Source: Sphingopyxis macrogoltabida
GTDB lineage: Bacteria; Pseudomonadota; Alphaproteobacteria; Sphingomonadales; Sphingomonadaceae
Direction of reading: 5' to 3'
Assembly (NCBI RefSeq): GCF_001307295.1
Contig: NZ_CP012700.1
Coordinates: forward strand, 2,049,001 to 2,113,000
Length of the DNA stretch: 64,000 nucleotides
Shown here: positions 52,674-64,000 of the stretch, piece by piece
Layout of the letters: every line of letters begins with the position of its first letter
Numbering within the stretch: the stretch's first letter is position 1
The notes under the pieces: generated by a model
What the model saw: only the letters and a program-made list of their open reading frames with translations
Told to the model about the DNA's origin: nothing
Database searches by the model: none
Translations under genes and position numbers: made by a program

Positions 52674-54136
52674 GCGCCGATTTGAACGATGTCCCGATCA
52701 CCCCGACGCCCGTCGCGGCGGCAGCGGACCCGGCCGCGAGCCCCGTGCCGCCGCGGCAGACGGCGCGCGGCGGCGGGCGGATGGACCTGACCAGCGGTCC
52801 GATCACCAAGACGCTGATCCTGTTTGCGCTGCCGACGCTTGCCTCGAACATCCTCCAGACGCTGTCGGGTTCGGTGAACTCGATCTGGGTCGGCCAGTTC
52901 CTCGGCGAGGGCGCGCTCGCCGCGACCGCCAATGCGAACATCATCATGTTCCTGATGTTCGGCGCCTTCTTCGGCTTCGGCATGGCGGCGACCGTCCTCA
53001 TCGGTCAGTCGATGGGGCGCGGCGACATCGACGCGGCACGCCGCGCGACCGGCGGTGTGATCGGCCTTGCGCTGCTCTTCTCGGTCCTGATCGCGGTGGT
53101 CGGCTGGTTTGCGTCGGATCGCATCCTGCGCTGGCTCGAGACCCCGCCGGAGGCCTTCACGCTCGCGCACGATTATCTCCGCGTCACCTTCCTCGCCGTG
53201 CCCGCCTCGATGCTGTCGGTGACACTGATGATGGCCTCGCGGGGCGCCGGCGACGCAATCACGCCGCTCCGCTTCATGATCCTCGCCGTGGTGCTCGATG
53301 TCGTCTTCAACCCGGTGCTGATCCTCGGCCTCGGTCCCTTCCCGCGGCTCGGTATCGCGGGGAGCGCGCTGGCCACGGCGGCGGCGGGGACGATCAGCCT
53401 GATCGGGATGATCGCGTGGTTCTATCGCAAGAACCATGTGCTGCGCCTCCGCGGCCGCGAGCTCTCCTATCTCTATCCCAAATGGTCGGAACTGCGTTTC
53501 ATCATCGGCCGCGGTCTGCCGATGGGCGCGCAGATGTTCGTGATTTCGGGGGCGGGCCTCGTCATGATCGGCCTCGTCAACCGCGAGGGCCTCGTGACCG
53601 CCGCCGCCTATGGCGCGACGCTGCAGCTCTGGAACTATATCCAGATGCCCGCGCTCGCGGTCGGTGCTGCGGTCAGTTCGATGGCGGCGCAGAATATCGG
53701 CGCGCGGCGCTGGGACCGGGTGTCGGCGGTTACCACCAGCGGCATCACGATCAACCTTGCGATGACGGGCGTGCTGATCGTCCTCCTGCTGCTGTTCGAC
53801 CGCGCCGCCCTCGCGCTGTTTCTCGGCAGCGAAAGCCCCGCGATCGAGGTGTCGCGTAATATCCAGCTTATCGCGACGTGGACCTTCCTACCGTTCGGCA
53901 CGACGATCGTGCTGATCAGCACCCTGCGCGCCAACGGCTCGGTGGTCCCGCCGCTGATCATCCTGTTCCTGTCGATGTTTCCGATCCGCTTCGGCATCTA
54001 TCATTTCGGTTATCCGCTGATCGGCAGCGACATCATCTGGTGGAGCTTCCCGCTGTCGTCGCTCGCCTCGCTCGCGATGGCATGGGTCATCTACCGGCGC
54101 GGCAATTGGCGCGGCCCGATGCCGCAGCCCGCCTAA
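52670..54136 (+). CDS. MATE family efflux transporter
   Basis: 488-residue inner-membrane transporter with twelve hydrophobic segments. LPTLASNILQTLSGSVNSIWVGQFLGEGALAA and the equivalent second half (GAQMFVISGAGLVMIGLVNREG) are the MATE repeat signature. It exports drugs or metabolites by Na+ or H+ exchange. The start ATG at 52670 overlaps the previous gene by four bases; an upstream ATG at 52640 adds an Arg-rich stretch and is less likely. Confidence 0.92.
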   Translation: MSADLNDVPITPTPVAAAADPAASPVPPRQTARGGGRMDLTSGPITKTLILFALPTLASNILQTLSGSVNSIWVGQFLGEGALAATANANIIMFLMFGAFFGFGMAATVLIGQSMGRGDIDAARRATGGVIGLALLFSVLIAVVGWFASDRILRWLETPPEAFTLAHDYLRVTFLAVPASMLSVTLMMASRGAGDAITPLRFMILAVVLDVVFNPVLILGLGPFPRLGIAGSALATAAAGTISLIGMIAWFYRKNHVLRLRGRELSYLYPKWSELRFIIGRGLPMGAQMFVISGAGLVMIGLVNREGLVTAAAYGATLQLWNYIQMPALAVGAAVSSMAAQNIGARRWDRVSAVTTSGITINLAMTGVLIVLLLLFDRAALALFLGSESPAIEVSRNIQLIATWTFLPFGTTIVLISTLRANGSVVPPLIILFLSMFPIRFGIYHFGYPLIGSDIIWWSFPLSSLASLAMAWVIYRRGNWRGPMPQPA

Positions 54137-54231
54137 GGTGGCTTTCGACCAAAGCGCGCGCGCGTTCGACTGATGTCCCGGCGGCCGCTGGCCCTTGCAT
54201 CGCCTTTGGCGCTAAAGCAGAGGCGATGAAG

Positions 54232-55398
54232 ATGACGATCGACGACAACAGCCAGCGCGACCAGCGCGCCCGCATGCTGGCGGCGGCGCCCGACTGGCGC
54301 GCGTCGGACGCCCGCGTCAACCCTCGGGTAGCCATCGGTTCGATCGTCGCGATGTGGCTGCTCTATTTCCTGATCAGCACCGGGCTGGCGCTGCTCACCG
54401 GGGCGTCGGATCAATGGGAATTCGTCGGACGGCGCGGAATTGTGGTGGTTGCGGGGATCCTCTGTACGTTCGTCCTCTACAAGCTGCTGCAGCGGATCCA
54501 GCCGCGTAGTTTTGGCGCCCGCCTCGCAGTCGCAATGGGCGCCGCCGTGCCGCTGGTCCTCATCTACGCCAGCGTCAATCTGCTCGTCTTCTATTACTGG
54601 TTCCCCGCCGCCGATACGCACCAGATTATCGAGGAGCTACAGGCCCAATATCCGGTGGCATGGGAAACCGTGCTGATCCTCGACAGTTCGATCCGCTGGT
54701 ATTTCTTCTTCGCGGTGTGGGCGGCGCTTTACGTCGCCTTCGGTTACGCGAACGAAATGCGCGCCGTCGAGCGGCGCGCCAACCATTTCCGGCTGGAGGC
54801 GAAGAACGCACAGCTTCGCGCGCTGCATTATCAGGTCAATCCGCACTTCCTGTTCAACACGCTCAATTCGCTGTCGACGCTGGTGATGCGCGGTTCGAAG
54901 GCCGAGGCCGAGACGATGATCATGAACCTGTCGTCTTTCCTGCGCTCCAGCCTTGCCGTCGATCCCGAACAGCTCGTTGCGCTCGACGAGGAAATCCGGC
55001 TCCAGCGGCTCTATCTCGACATCGAACAGGCGCGCTTTCCCGACCGTCTGCAGGTCGAAGTGACGATCCCCGAAGAGCTGGAGGATGCCTGCGTCCCGGT
55101 GCTGATCCTGCAACCGATCATCGAAAACGCGATCAAATATGGCGTCGCGCCGAGCAAAGGAAAGATCGCGGTCCGCCTGACCGCGACCAGCGAATACGGG
55201 CTGCTCGTGATCCGGGTCGAAAATGATATCGATCCGAAAGCGCCGGCGCCGGCGCCCGGCACAGGCCTTGGCCTCGGCAATGTCCGCGAGCGGTTGCTGA
55301 CGCGCTATGGCCCCGCGGCGGGGTGCGAGTGGGGGCGTTCGGACAATGGCGGCTTCGCCGTGTCGCTCTGGCTGCCACTGGCACGGAACGGATGCTGA
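54232..55398 (+). CDS. LytS-type sensor histidine kinase (His_kinase domain)
   Basis: 388-residue membrane kinase. Four hydrophobic helices (about 35-165) are followed by the His_kinase box LHYQVNPHFLFNTLNSLSTLV with the phospho-His, and an HATPase region (PIIENAIKYGV, GTGLGLGNVRERL). AGAGG lies eight bases before the ATG at 54232; ATG at 54226 is too close to it. Its partner regulator starts one base after its stop. The signal is unknown. Confidence 0.9.
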   Translation: MTIDDNSQRDQRARMLAAAPDWRASDARVNPRVAIGSIVAMWLLYFLISTGLALLTGASDQWEFVGRRGIVVVAGILCTFVLYKLLQRIQPRSFGARLAVAMGAAVPLVLIYASVNLLVFYYWFPAADTHQIIEELQAQYPVAWETVLILDSSIRWYFFFAVWAALYVAFGYANEMRAVERRANHFRLEAKNAQLRALHYQVNPHFLFNTLNSLSTLVMRGSKAEAETMIMNLSSFLRSSLAVDPEQLVALDEEIRLQRLYLDIEQARFPDRLQVEVTIPEELEDACVPVLILQPIIENAIKYGVAPSKGKIAVRLTATSEYGLLVIRVENDIDPKAPAPAPGTGLGLGNVRERLLTRYGPAAGCEWGRSDNGGFAVSLWLPLARNGC

Positions 55399-55399
55399 G

Positions 55400-56128
55400 A
55401 TGCAGACGCTCCGCACGCTGATTGTCGACGACGAACCGCTCGCGATCGAGCGGTTGCAGATTCTGGCCGGCCAGCAGGAAGGGGTTTCGCTCGTCGGCAC
55501 GGCCAGCGACGGTGCGTCGGCTTTGCGCATGGTCGATGCGCTAGCGCCCGATCTCCTGCTCTGCGACATCGCGATGCCGGGTCTCAGCGGCATCGATGTC
55601 GCGGCGGCGATCGAACGGCTGGATAATCCGCCGGCGGTCGTTTTCGTAACCGCCTTCGACCAATATGCCGTCGCCGCCTTCGACGTCGCGGCGGTCGATT
55701 ATCTGTTGAAGCCGGTGTCGCCCGACCGGCTGGCACGCGCGCTGGCGCGAGTTCGCGAATGGCGCGCCGCCGATCGCAGCGGCGCCGAAAAGAGCAAGTG
55801 GATCGGCGAGTTCTGGGTCCAGAACCGCGGCGAGATGCTGCGCATCGACGCGGACCAGGTCGACCTCATCGAAGCCGAACGCGACTATATGCGACTGCAC
55901 GTCGGCGCGCGAAGCTGGCTGATCCACCAGACGATCAAGTCGCTTGAGGCGCGCATGGACCCCGACCGGTTCATGCGTATCCACCGGTCGAAGATGGTCC
56001 GCCGCGACGGCATCGTCGGGCTCAAGCATCACGGCGACGGCGCATGGAGCGTGGACCTCGGCGAAGGCGGCGTCCACCGCATCGGCCGCACCTATCTGCA
56101 CGACGTCAAGGCGATCATGCAGCCTTGA
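55400..56128 (+). CDS. LytTR family response regulator
   Basis: 242-residue regulator. Receiver domain with DDEP at 10-13, phospho-acceptor D56 (LLLCDIAMPG) and KPVS; a LytTR DNA-binding domain follows (IDLIEAERDYMRLHV...RFMRIHRSKMV). It is the partner of the preceding kinase. The LytS/LytTR type often controls envelope or secretion genes, but the target here is unknown. Confidence 0.92.
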   Translation: MQTLRTLIVDDEPLAIERLQILAGQQEGVSLVGTASDGASALRMVDALAPDLLLCDIAMPGLSGIDVAAAIERLDNPPAVVFVTAFDQYAVAAFDVAAVDYLLKPVSPDRLARALARVREWRAADRSGAEKSKWIGEFWVQNRGEMLRIDADQVDLIEAERDYMRLHVGARSWLIHQTIKSLEARMDPDRFMRIHRSKMVRRDGIVGLKHHGDGAWSVDLGEGGVHRIGRTYLHDVKAIMQP

Positions 56129-56190
56129 ACAGACGCGTGGGGGAAAGCGCAGGCTTGCTATTGGCCGCACGACATGGCCTCCTGCCCGCC

Positions 56191-56691
56191 ATGGCGAGAA
56201 GAAGGGATCGCACCGCGAGTCGCGATGCCGGTTTCACCCGGCTCCTCATCGCGTTGACGCTTGGCGGCGCTGGCATTGCCGGCGGCATTCTGCTCGGTGA
56301 CGTTACGGTCGGGAACGGCCTCCGCGGCTCCGGAAGCGGCCCCTCCTACGCCGCGCTCAGCGCCAATCCCGACGCTTTGACCGCCGACAGCATAGCGGCG
56401 CCGGATTGCATCGACTGCCCCGGCAGTTATGGCGCCGCCGCGCGGCTGCGCGCGATCCATGCGGTGCGCAGCGACGAAAGTTTTCGCAAGCTCGGCGCGG
56501 TGGAAATCGACTATCCGCCGATCCACCAGCCCACGGACGATTATGTCTATGGGGGGCGCTTTCCCGACCGGGATCCGGCGATAGCAAGCGAACGAGCGCC
56601 GATCGTCGCCGCGCTGGACGGCGAAATGCCGGAGACGATTCCGGCCCCAGAACTGCCCCCTGCCGACGCACCGCCAGTCGTTCAGGAATGA
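56191..56691 (+). CDS. Hypothetical single-pass membrane protein
   Basis: 166 residues, not recognised. A basic N-terminus (MARRRDRTASRD) precedes one hydrophobic helix (LLIALTLGGAGIAGGILLG); the rest would be periplasmic and Pro-rich, with a CIDC pair. The start is uncertain because the frame extends to 56044 and no ribosome site is clear. It follows the LytTR regulator by about 60 bases and may be part of its unit. Confidence 0.6.
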   Translation: MARRRDRTASRDAGFTRLLIALTLGGAGIAGGILLGDVTVGNGLRGSGSGPSYAALSANPDALTADSIAAPDCIDCPGSYGAAARLRAIHAVRSDESFRKLGAVEIDYPPIHQPTDDYVYGGRFPDRDPAIASERAPIVAALDGEMPETIPAPELPPADAPPVVQE

Positions 56692-56698
56692 AGCGCGA

Positions 56699-57112
56699 TC
56701 AGGGCTGTGGCGGTGGCGAGCTTGCGGGCTTGGCGCAGCGGGTCACGTCGCCGGCCTTGCACGCCGCGACATCGGCCTCCCACTTCATCCGCTCCTCGGC
56801 CGACATCGCCGCGACGCGCGCCTTTTCAGCCTCATAGGCCGCAGTTTCTTCGGCGAACGCGGCCTGATCGGCAGCGATCTGCTGTGCGGCGGCGGACACT
56901 TCCTGCTCATAGGTGACATTTTCCGCCTTGGCCCGGGCCGCCTGTTCGGCGTTGAGCCGGGCGGTGTTCGAACGCTCTTCGGGCGTCGTGCCGTCAGGCA
57001 ATGTCTTGCCCGCGACGGGCGCTTCGGATTCGGGCTCGGCCTGAAAAGCCATGGCCTGCCCCGAAGCGATCAGCGCAAGTGCCGTAGCGGCCGCCAATAT
57101 GTTCCTGTTCAT
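56699..57112 (-). CDS. Small secreted Ala/Glu-rich coiled-coil protein
   Basis: 137 residues with a signal peptide (NRNILAAATALALIASGQAMA). The mature part is mostly charged alpha helix (ARLNAEQAARAKAENVTYEQ... EETAAYEAEKARVAAMSAEE), a likely coiled coil, with two Cys near the C-terminus. Not recognised. AAGGAT eight bases before the ATG at 57112 fixes the start; the longer frame to 57253 is not used. It diverges from the BCCT transporter across 128 bases. Confidence 0.7.
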   Translation of the reverse strand: MNRNILAAATALALIASGQAMAFQAEPESEAPVAGKTLPDGTTPEERSNTARLNAEQAARAKAENVTYEQEVSAAAQQIAADQAAFAEETAAYEAEKARVAAMSAEERMKWEADVAACKAGDVTRCAKPASSPPPQP

Positions 57113-57240
57113 CGAAGCATATCCTTCCATCATATCCCTGCCCGCCCAACGTTCTTGCGGAGCGGCCGTTCCCGACAGTTTGACCTCGGCGCGCGGCGCC
57201 GTCATGCTGACCTGCCACTCTTGTCCGAACGGCGGATCAT

Positions 57241-58767
57241 TTGCCACCATCATCGCGCCATCCGATCAATCGCCCCGTATTTTTTATCCCGCTAGCGGTG
57301 CTGTCGGCGGCGTTGATCGTCAGCGTGTGGCAGGGGGCCGCCTTTGTCGCGGCCGAAACGGCGGTCAATGACTGGATATTGCGCGTCTTCGGCCCCACCT
57401 TCGCGCTCGCGGGCGTCGCCTTTCTCGTCCTTCTCGCGGTCGTGGCGCTATCGCCGCTCGGCAAGGTGATCATCGGCGGAGCCGGCGCACAGCCGCTGCT
57501 GGGGCGGTGGCGCTGGTTCGCGGTCATGCTGTGCACCACCATCGCCACCGGCATATTGTTCTGGGGCGCCGCCGAGCCACTGTTTCACCTCAACGCGCCG
57601 CCTGCGATGCTCGGGCTCGAACCCGGCAGCGACGCGGCAGCGACCTTCGCGATGTCGACGATGTTCCTCCACTGGACGCTGACGCCCTATGCCATCTACA
57701 CCGTCGCCGGGCTCGCCTTCGCGCTGGTCTATTACAACCGCCGCGAACCGTTCAGCCTGTCGTCGCTGTTCGTCCCGCTGATCGGCCAGCGCGCGCACGG
57801 GCCGGTCGGCACGACGGTCGACATCGTCTGCCTCTACGCACTCGTCGCCGGCATGGCCGCATCGCTCGGCGCGGGCATATTGTCACTCGCGGGCGGGATC
57901 GAGGGGCTCGGCGACTTCGTCGGCGGCACGCCCCTGCGCTGGGGGATCGCGGCACTGATCGTCGGCAGTTTCCTGATCTCGGCCGCGACCGGACTGCAAA
58001 AGGGCATTGCCGGGCTGTCGGTGCTCAACACTTGGCTGTTCTTCGCGATTATCGCTTTCGTTCTGGTCGCGGGGCCAACCGCGAAGATGCTCGGCCTGTC
58101 GCTGCGCGGCGCCGCCGATTATTTCGCGACCTTCGTACCCCGCAACCTCGGGCTCGACGTCGATGGCGACTGGCACCGGCAATGGACGATCTTCAACTGG
58201 GCGAACTGGTTTGCCTGGGCGCCGGTGACCGCGCTGTTCCTCGGGCGGCTCGCGGTCGGCTACAGCGTCCGCGCCTTCATCCTCGTCAACCTGATCCTCC
58301 CGGCGTTGTTCGGCGCGGTGTGGATGACCGCGATTGCCGGGGCGACGATCGCCCTCGACCAGCAGAGCGGCGCCAGCCTCTACGCCATATTGAGCGCCCA
58401 AGGCCCCGACCCGGTGCTGTTCCGCCTGTTCGACGCGCTCGGCGGCGGCCCGATCGTCACCGCGACCGTGCTGTTCGCCATCTTCCTGTCCTATGTCGCA
58501 GGCGCCGATGCCAATGTCTCGGCGATGAGCGCGCTGTCGACGCACGGCATCTCCCCCGACGCGCCCGAGGCGCCGCTGGGCGTCCAGGCCGTCTGGGGCG
58601 TCACCGTCGGGCTGGTCGCGGTGATGCTGGTCGCCTCGTCGGGGATCGACGGCATCCGCATGATGTCTGTGCTTGGCGGCTTTCCCGCCCTGTTCGTCAT
58701 CATCGGTGCGGCGCTGTCGCTGGTCGTGATGACGATACGGGGACGGCGCGAGGCCGCCCCCGCCTAG
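57241..58767 (+). CDS. BCCT family transporter
   Basis: 508-residue inner-membrane carrier of the betaine/choline/carnitine type with twelve helices. The Trp-rich NWANWFAWAPVTALFLGRLAVG matches the family's signature helix and GAAEPLFHLNAPP its N-terminal motif. It probably imports a compatible solute or choline-like substrate. The start is a TTG at 57241 behind GGCGGA; the first ATG in frame is too far inside. The TAG stop forms the edge of a MITE-like element. Confidence 0.88.
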   Translation: MPPSSRHPINRPVFFIPLAVLSAALIVSVWQGAAFVAAETAVNDWILRVFGPTFALAGVAFLVLLAVVALSPLGKVIIGGAGAQPLLGRWRWFAVMLCTTIATGILFWGAAEPLFHLNAPPAMLGLEPGSDAAATFAMSTMFLHWTLTPYAIYTVAGLAFALVYYNRREPFSLSSLFVPLIGQRAHGPVGTTVDIVCLYALVAGMAASLGAGILSLAGGIEGLGDFVGGTPLRWGIAALIVGSFLISAATGLQKGIAGLSVLNTWLFFAIIAFVLVAGPTAKMLGLSLRGAADYFATFVPRNLGLDVDGDWHRQWTIFNWANWFAWAPVTALFLGRLAVGYSVRAFILVNLILPALFGAVWMTAIAGATIALDQQSGASLYAILSAQGPDPVLFRLFDALGGGPIVTATVLFAIFLSYVAGADANVSAMSALSTHGISPDAPEAPLGVQAVWGVTVGLVAVMLVASSGIDGIRMMSVLGGFPALFVIIGAALSLVVMTIRGRREAAPA

Positions 58768-59030
58768 GGTCTGTATTCAATTACAGAGCCATCGAGGTTT
58801 GAAGCAAAATGGCTCAGTGCGAGGAGAGAAGGCGAAGGAATATGTCGATATTTCAAGACTTCTCGACGAAGCAATGCGCCATTTTAATCAAATCCCTTCG
58901 GGACGCCCAAATGGCTTCCATCTCGGCCCGAAAGCCGCTTGGAAAGGCAACCAGCCTTCCCGGCGCGTCTTTCGGTCCGATATGTTCGCCATTTGGGCGC
59001 CTCGATGGCTCTGTAATTGAATACAGACCC
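58767..59030. mobile_element. MITE-like element with 31-bp perfect terminal inverted repeats
   Basis: 264 bases. The left end starts GGGTCTGTATTCAATTACAG and continues to GAGCCATCGAGG at 58797; the right end (59000-59030) is the exact reverse complement. Each end also folds on itself (CTGTA/TACAG). The interior is less GC-rich than the neighbours and contains a short frame (58809 on, 76 residues) with no transposase motif. Possible target duplication CTAG/CTGG is imperfect. It is a non-autonomous element; the parent transposon is not in the window. Confidence 0.8.
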
Positions 59031-59056
59031 TGGTCCTGAGAAAGGGGTCCCAGGAC

Positions 59057-61132
59057 TTACCAGATACGCGTGCGATCGTCGGGCTTCAGATAATATTTCG
59101 CGCCCGCATCGACATTAAACGCCTTGTACCAAGCATCGACGTTGCGCACCGGCCCGATGATGCGCCAGCGCGCCGGGCTGTGCGGATCGCTCGCCACCTG
59201 CTGCTTGATCGCATCCTCGCGCGCCTTGTCGCGCCACGCCTGCGCAAAGGCGAGGAAGAAGCGCTGGTCGCCGGTCAGCCCGTCGATCACCGGCGCTTCC
59301 TTGCCGTTCAGCGAACGGTGATAGGCGTCATAGGCGACTTCGAGCCCCGCAAGGTCGGCGATATTCTCGCCCATCGTCAGGTCCGGATTGACGAATGCGC
59401 CGGGTGCCGCCTCATAGGTTGCATATTGCGCCCCGAACGCCTTCGCCTGCGCCTCGAAGCGCGCAGCGTCTTCGGGCGTCCACCAGTCGCGGACCGCGCC
59501 ACTGGCGTCGATCTTGCGTCCCTGATCGTCGAAACCATGGGTGATCTCGTGGCCGATCACCGCGCCGATCGCGCCATAGTTCACCGCGTCGTCGACATTC
59601 TCGGCAAAATAGGGCGCCTGCAGTATGCCGGCGGGGAAGACGATCTTGTTTTCGAGCCCGCCATTGTAGGCGTTCACTTCCTGCGGGTTCATCGACCATT
59701 TCTTGCGGTCGACCGGCTTGCCAAGATCCGACAGGCCATAGGCATATTCGAACGCCGCGCTGCGCTTCACATTGCCGTAAAGGTCGGCGGGGTCGATCTT
59801 GAGGCCCGAATAGTCGCGCCATTTGTCGGGATAGCCGACCATGACGTCCATTTTTTCGAGCTTGGCAAGCGCCGCTTCCTTCGTCGCCGGCGCCATCCAG
59901 CTGTTGTTCCGGATGCGGTCGCCCATCGCGAGCTTCAGGTTCGCAACCAGCGTCTCCATTTTCGCCTTGGCGCTCGCCGGGAAATATTGCTGCGAATAGG
60001 TTTCGCCGACAAGTTCGCCGAGGCTGCCGTCGACCAGCGTCAGCCCGCGCTTCCAGCGCGGCCGCAACTCGCCGACACCGCTCAGTGCCTTGGTATATTC
60101 GAAGCGGCTGTCGACCCAGTCTTTCGACAGATAGGTCGCGGCATTGTCGGCAACATGGAATTGCTGCCACAACTTGATCGTTTCGAGCGGCGTTTTCGCA
60201 TAGAGCGCGGCAATGTCGCGGATCGCGGTATTTTCGTTGACGATGATGCGGTTCTGCGGCGCGATCCCGGCGCCCGCAAACCATGCCGTCCAGTCGAGCC
60301 CGGGGGCATAGGCGGCGAGTTCGCTCGACGACATCGGATTGTTGATCTTGCTGACGTCGCGGCGGTCGGCGATCGCCCAGCTTACCTTGGCGATCTCGGT
60401 CTCGAACGCGAGGATCGCATCGGCCGCCTTTTCGGGATCGAGGTTGCCGATCATCTTCATCGACCGTGCGATATAGGCGCGATAGGCATCGCGCTGCGGT
60501 TTGAAGGCGTCGGTCAGATAATATTCGCGGTCGGGCAGCCCCAGCCCCCCCTGCCCCAGCCACAGCACGTTCGTTGTCGGATCGTCAGTGTCGGCATAAG
60601 GGCCACCGCCAACGATCGTCGCCCCGAACGTGCCCTGCGTCGTGCCCATGAAACGGGCCATCGCGCTCTTGTCCTTGATCGCGGCGACCGCGGCGATGTC
60701 CGCCATCAGCGGTTTCGAGCCGAGCGCGTCGACACGCTTCTCGTCCATGAAGCTTTGGTACAGGCCACCGACCTGGCTCGTCGCGGGCGCTTCGGTCACC
60801 AGCTTGCGGAGCTGGCGCTGGGTCAGGTTATAGACGTCGTAATCGACCCCCGCCGACGCCTGATCGGCAGGAATTTCGGTGCGCGCGAACCAGCCACCAT
60901 TGGCATATTTGTCGAAATCGTCACCGGGCTTGACCGTCTCGTCGCGCGCCGACAGGTCGACGCCCCATTTGCCAAAGGTCAGCGCCGTCAGCGATGCGTC
61001 GCCCGCAGCACCCGCCTCCTCGGCGCCCGCCGTCAGACTTGCCGCCGGCCCCATATCCTTTGCCGATGCCGGCAGCGATGCCAGCGCCGCGGCAATCGCC
61101 AGCGACGCCGCGCCTGTAAAAACTGCTTTCAT
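59057..61132 (-). CDS. M13 family metallopeptidase
   Basis: 691-residue secreted neprilysin-like zinc peptidase with a signal peptide ([23 protein letters not shown]). The zinc ligands are in [15 protein letters not shown] and [14 protein letters not shown], and the NAYNGG substrate motif and DDRTRIW C-terminus are typical of M13. It cleaves oligopeptides outside the cytoplasm. AGGAG precedes the ATG. It is probably monocistronic. Confidence 0.95.
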   Translation of the reverse strand: MKAVFTGAASLAIAAALASLPASAKDMGPAASLTAGAEEAGAAGDASLTALTFGKWGVDLSARDETVKPGDDFDKYANGGWFARTEIPADQASAGVDYDVYNLTQRQLRKLVTEAPATSQVGGLYQSFMDEKRVDALGSKPLMADIAAVAAIKDKSAMARFMGTTQGTFGATIVGGGPYADTDDPTTNVLWLGQGGLGLPDREYYLTDAFKPQRDAYRAYIARSMKMIGNLDPEKAADAILAFETEIAKVSWAIADRRDVSKINNPMSSSELAAYAPGLDWTAWFAGAGIAPQNRIIVNENTAIRDIAALYAKTPLETIKLWQQFHVADNAATYLSKDWVDSRFEYTKALSGVGELRPRWKRGLTLVDGSLGELVGETYSQQYFPASAKAKMETLVANLKLAMGDRIRNNSWMAPATKEAALAKLEKMDVMVGYPDKWRDYSGLKIDPADLYGNVKRSAAFEYAYGLSDLGKPVDRKKWSMNPQEVNAYNGGLENKIVFPAGILQAPYFAENVDDAVNYGAIGAVIGHEITHGFDDQGRKIDASGAVRDWWTPEDAARFEAQAKAFGAQYATYEAAPGAFVNPDLTMGENIADLAGLEVAYDAYHRSLNGKEAPVIDGLTGDQRFFLAFAQAWRDKAREDAIKQQVASDPHSPARWRIIGPVRNVDAWYKAFNVDAGAKYYLKPDDRTRIW

Positions 61133-61350
61133 GTCCCCAACTCCTGAAACGCATCCGCGCCGTACCGAAAGGCACGGCGAGCATGACCAGAGTTGTCCGC
61201 CCGCGACGTCAAGCGGTCAAGCGGACGGGGTGCCATTGGTCGAAGCCCTTGGGGAGTTGGTGGAAACTTGTTCCGCCGCGCCCGCATTGCAGCGGCTGCA
61301 CACAGTTCCTATCTTATCGCCAAAGCCCGCAAGCCCCTCTTGCGCCTCAA

Positions 61351-61365
61351 GAACAAATCTGGAAC
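61351..61365. promoter_or_regulatory. LexA (SOS) box of uvrA
   Basis: GAAC-AAATCTG-GAAC, the GAAC-N7-GAAC form (GTTC-N7-GTTC on the other strand) of the alphaproteobacterial LexA operator, 11 bases before the uvrA start. It predicts repression of uvrA by LexA and induction after DNA damage. Confidence 0.75.
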
Positions 61366-61376
61366 ATACCTCTCCC

Positions 61377-64000
<2,624 letters not shown>

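Noticed and set aside
58809..59039. 76-residue frame inside the MITE-like element
   Set aside because: No transposase motif, and its end runs through the terminal repeat and beyond; more likely a chance frame.

Overview
The window looks like a chromosomal segment of a GC-rich alphaproteobacterium, most likely a sphingomonad close to Sphingopyxis. This is inferred from several things seen together: a PEP-CTERM regulatory set (prsK/prsR/prsT), many secreted amidohydrolases and peptidases with Ala-rich signal peptides, an alphaproteobacterial LexA box (GAAC-N7-GAAC) before uvrA, a dense cluster of GANTC (CcrM-type methylation) sites at the left end, and several families of short dispersed palindromic repeats between genes. 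No rRNA, tRNA, CRISPR array or prophage was seen. About 50 protein genes are supported, plus one probable frameshifted gene; uvrA runs off the right edge.

Layout. 1-333 is non-coding: nine GANTC sites, then a palindromic repeat. 0.3-4.6 kb (minus strand): an SDR oxidoreductase and rnhB, then an overlapping glmM-DUF1272-thiD set in which thiD is fused to a glyoxalase-like domain. 4.7-9 kb: a dicarboxylate symporter coupled to an aldo/keto reductase, an Arr-type rifampin ADP-ribosyltransferase, DUF1003 and NnrU membrane proteins. 9-13.5 kb (minus): a tight operon of a POT peptide transporter, an amidohydrolase lipoprotein and a second amidohydrolase that has lost its HxH metal motif and carries a dispersed repeat inside its signal-peptide region. 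13.7-14.7 kb: a nitroreductase behind a perfect 9-3-9 palindrome, and a small GntR regulator.

15-21.7 kb (minus): an XrtA/PEP-CTERM operon (polyprenyl sugar transferase, PrsK kinase, PrsR sigma-54 response regulator, PrsT-like TPR lipoprotein); the exosortase is not in the window. 22-29.5 kb (plus): a nitrilase-family hydrolase bracketed by inverted copies of one repeat, a nitronate monooxygenase-like enzyme, mannose-1-phosphate guanylyltransferase, a DUF885 metallopeptidase-like protein and a class A penicillin-binding protein. 29.9-34.4 kb: a PAS-PAS-GGDEF protein, then a RamB/ScfR-like regulator divergent from isocitrate lyase (glyoxylate shunt). 34.6-39 kb: a small conserved-looking protein, TerC, DUF465, a crotonase with an alpha/beta hydrolase behind a hairpin-rich leader, and a membrane-anchored LuxR-HTH protein.

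39-49.4 kb: an M20 hydrolase with a DUF4893 lipoprotein, a patatin plus 3-hydroxybutyrate dehydrogenase pair, a zinc metallopeptidase overlapping an amidohydrolase, an HPP membrane protein, a frameshifted gene and an S9 peptidase. 49.5-56.7 kb: a valS-secreted protein-MATE operon and a LytS/LytTR-type two-component pair. 56.7-64 kb: a small secreted coiled-coil protein, a BCCT transporter whose stop codon touches a 264-bp MITE-like element, an M13 peptidase and SOS-controlled uvrA.

Taken together this is core chromosome with a strong protein/peptide scavenging theme (POT, S9, M13, M20, DUF885, amidohydrolases), envelope and EPS functions, and a few accessory insertions made of short repeats rather than large mobile elements.
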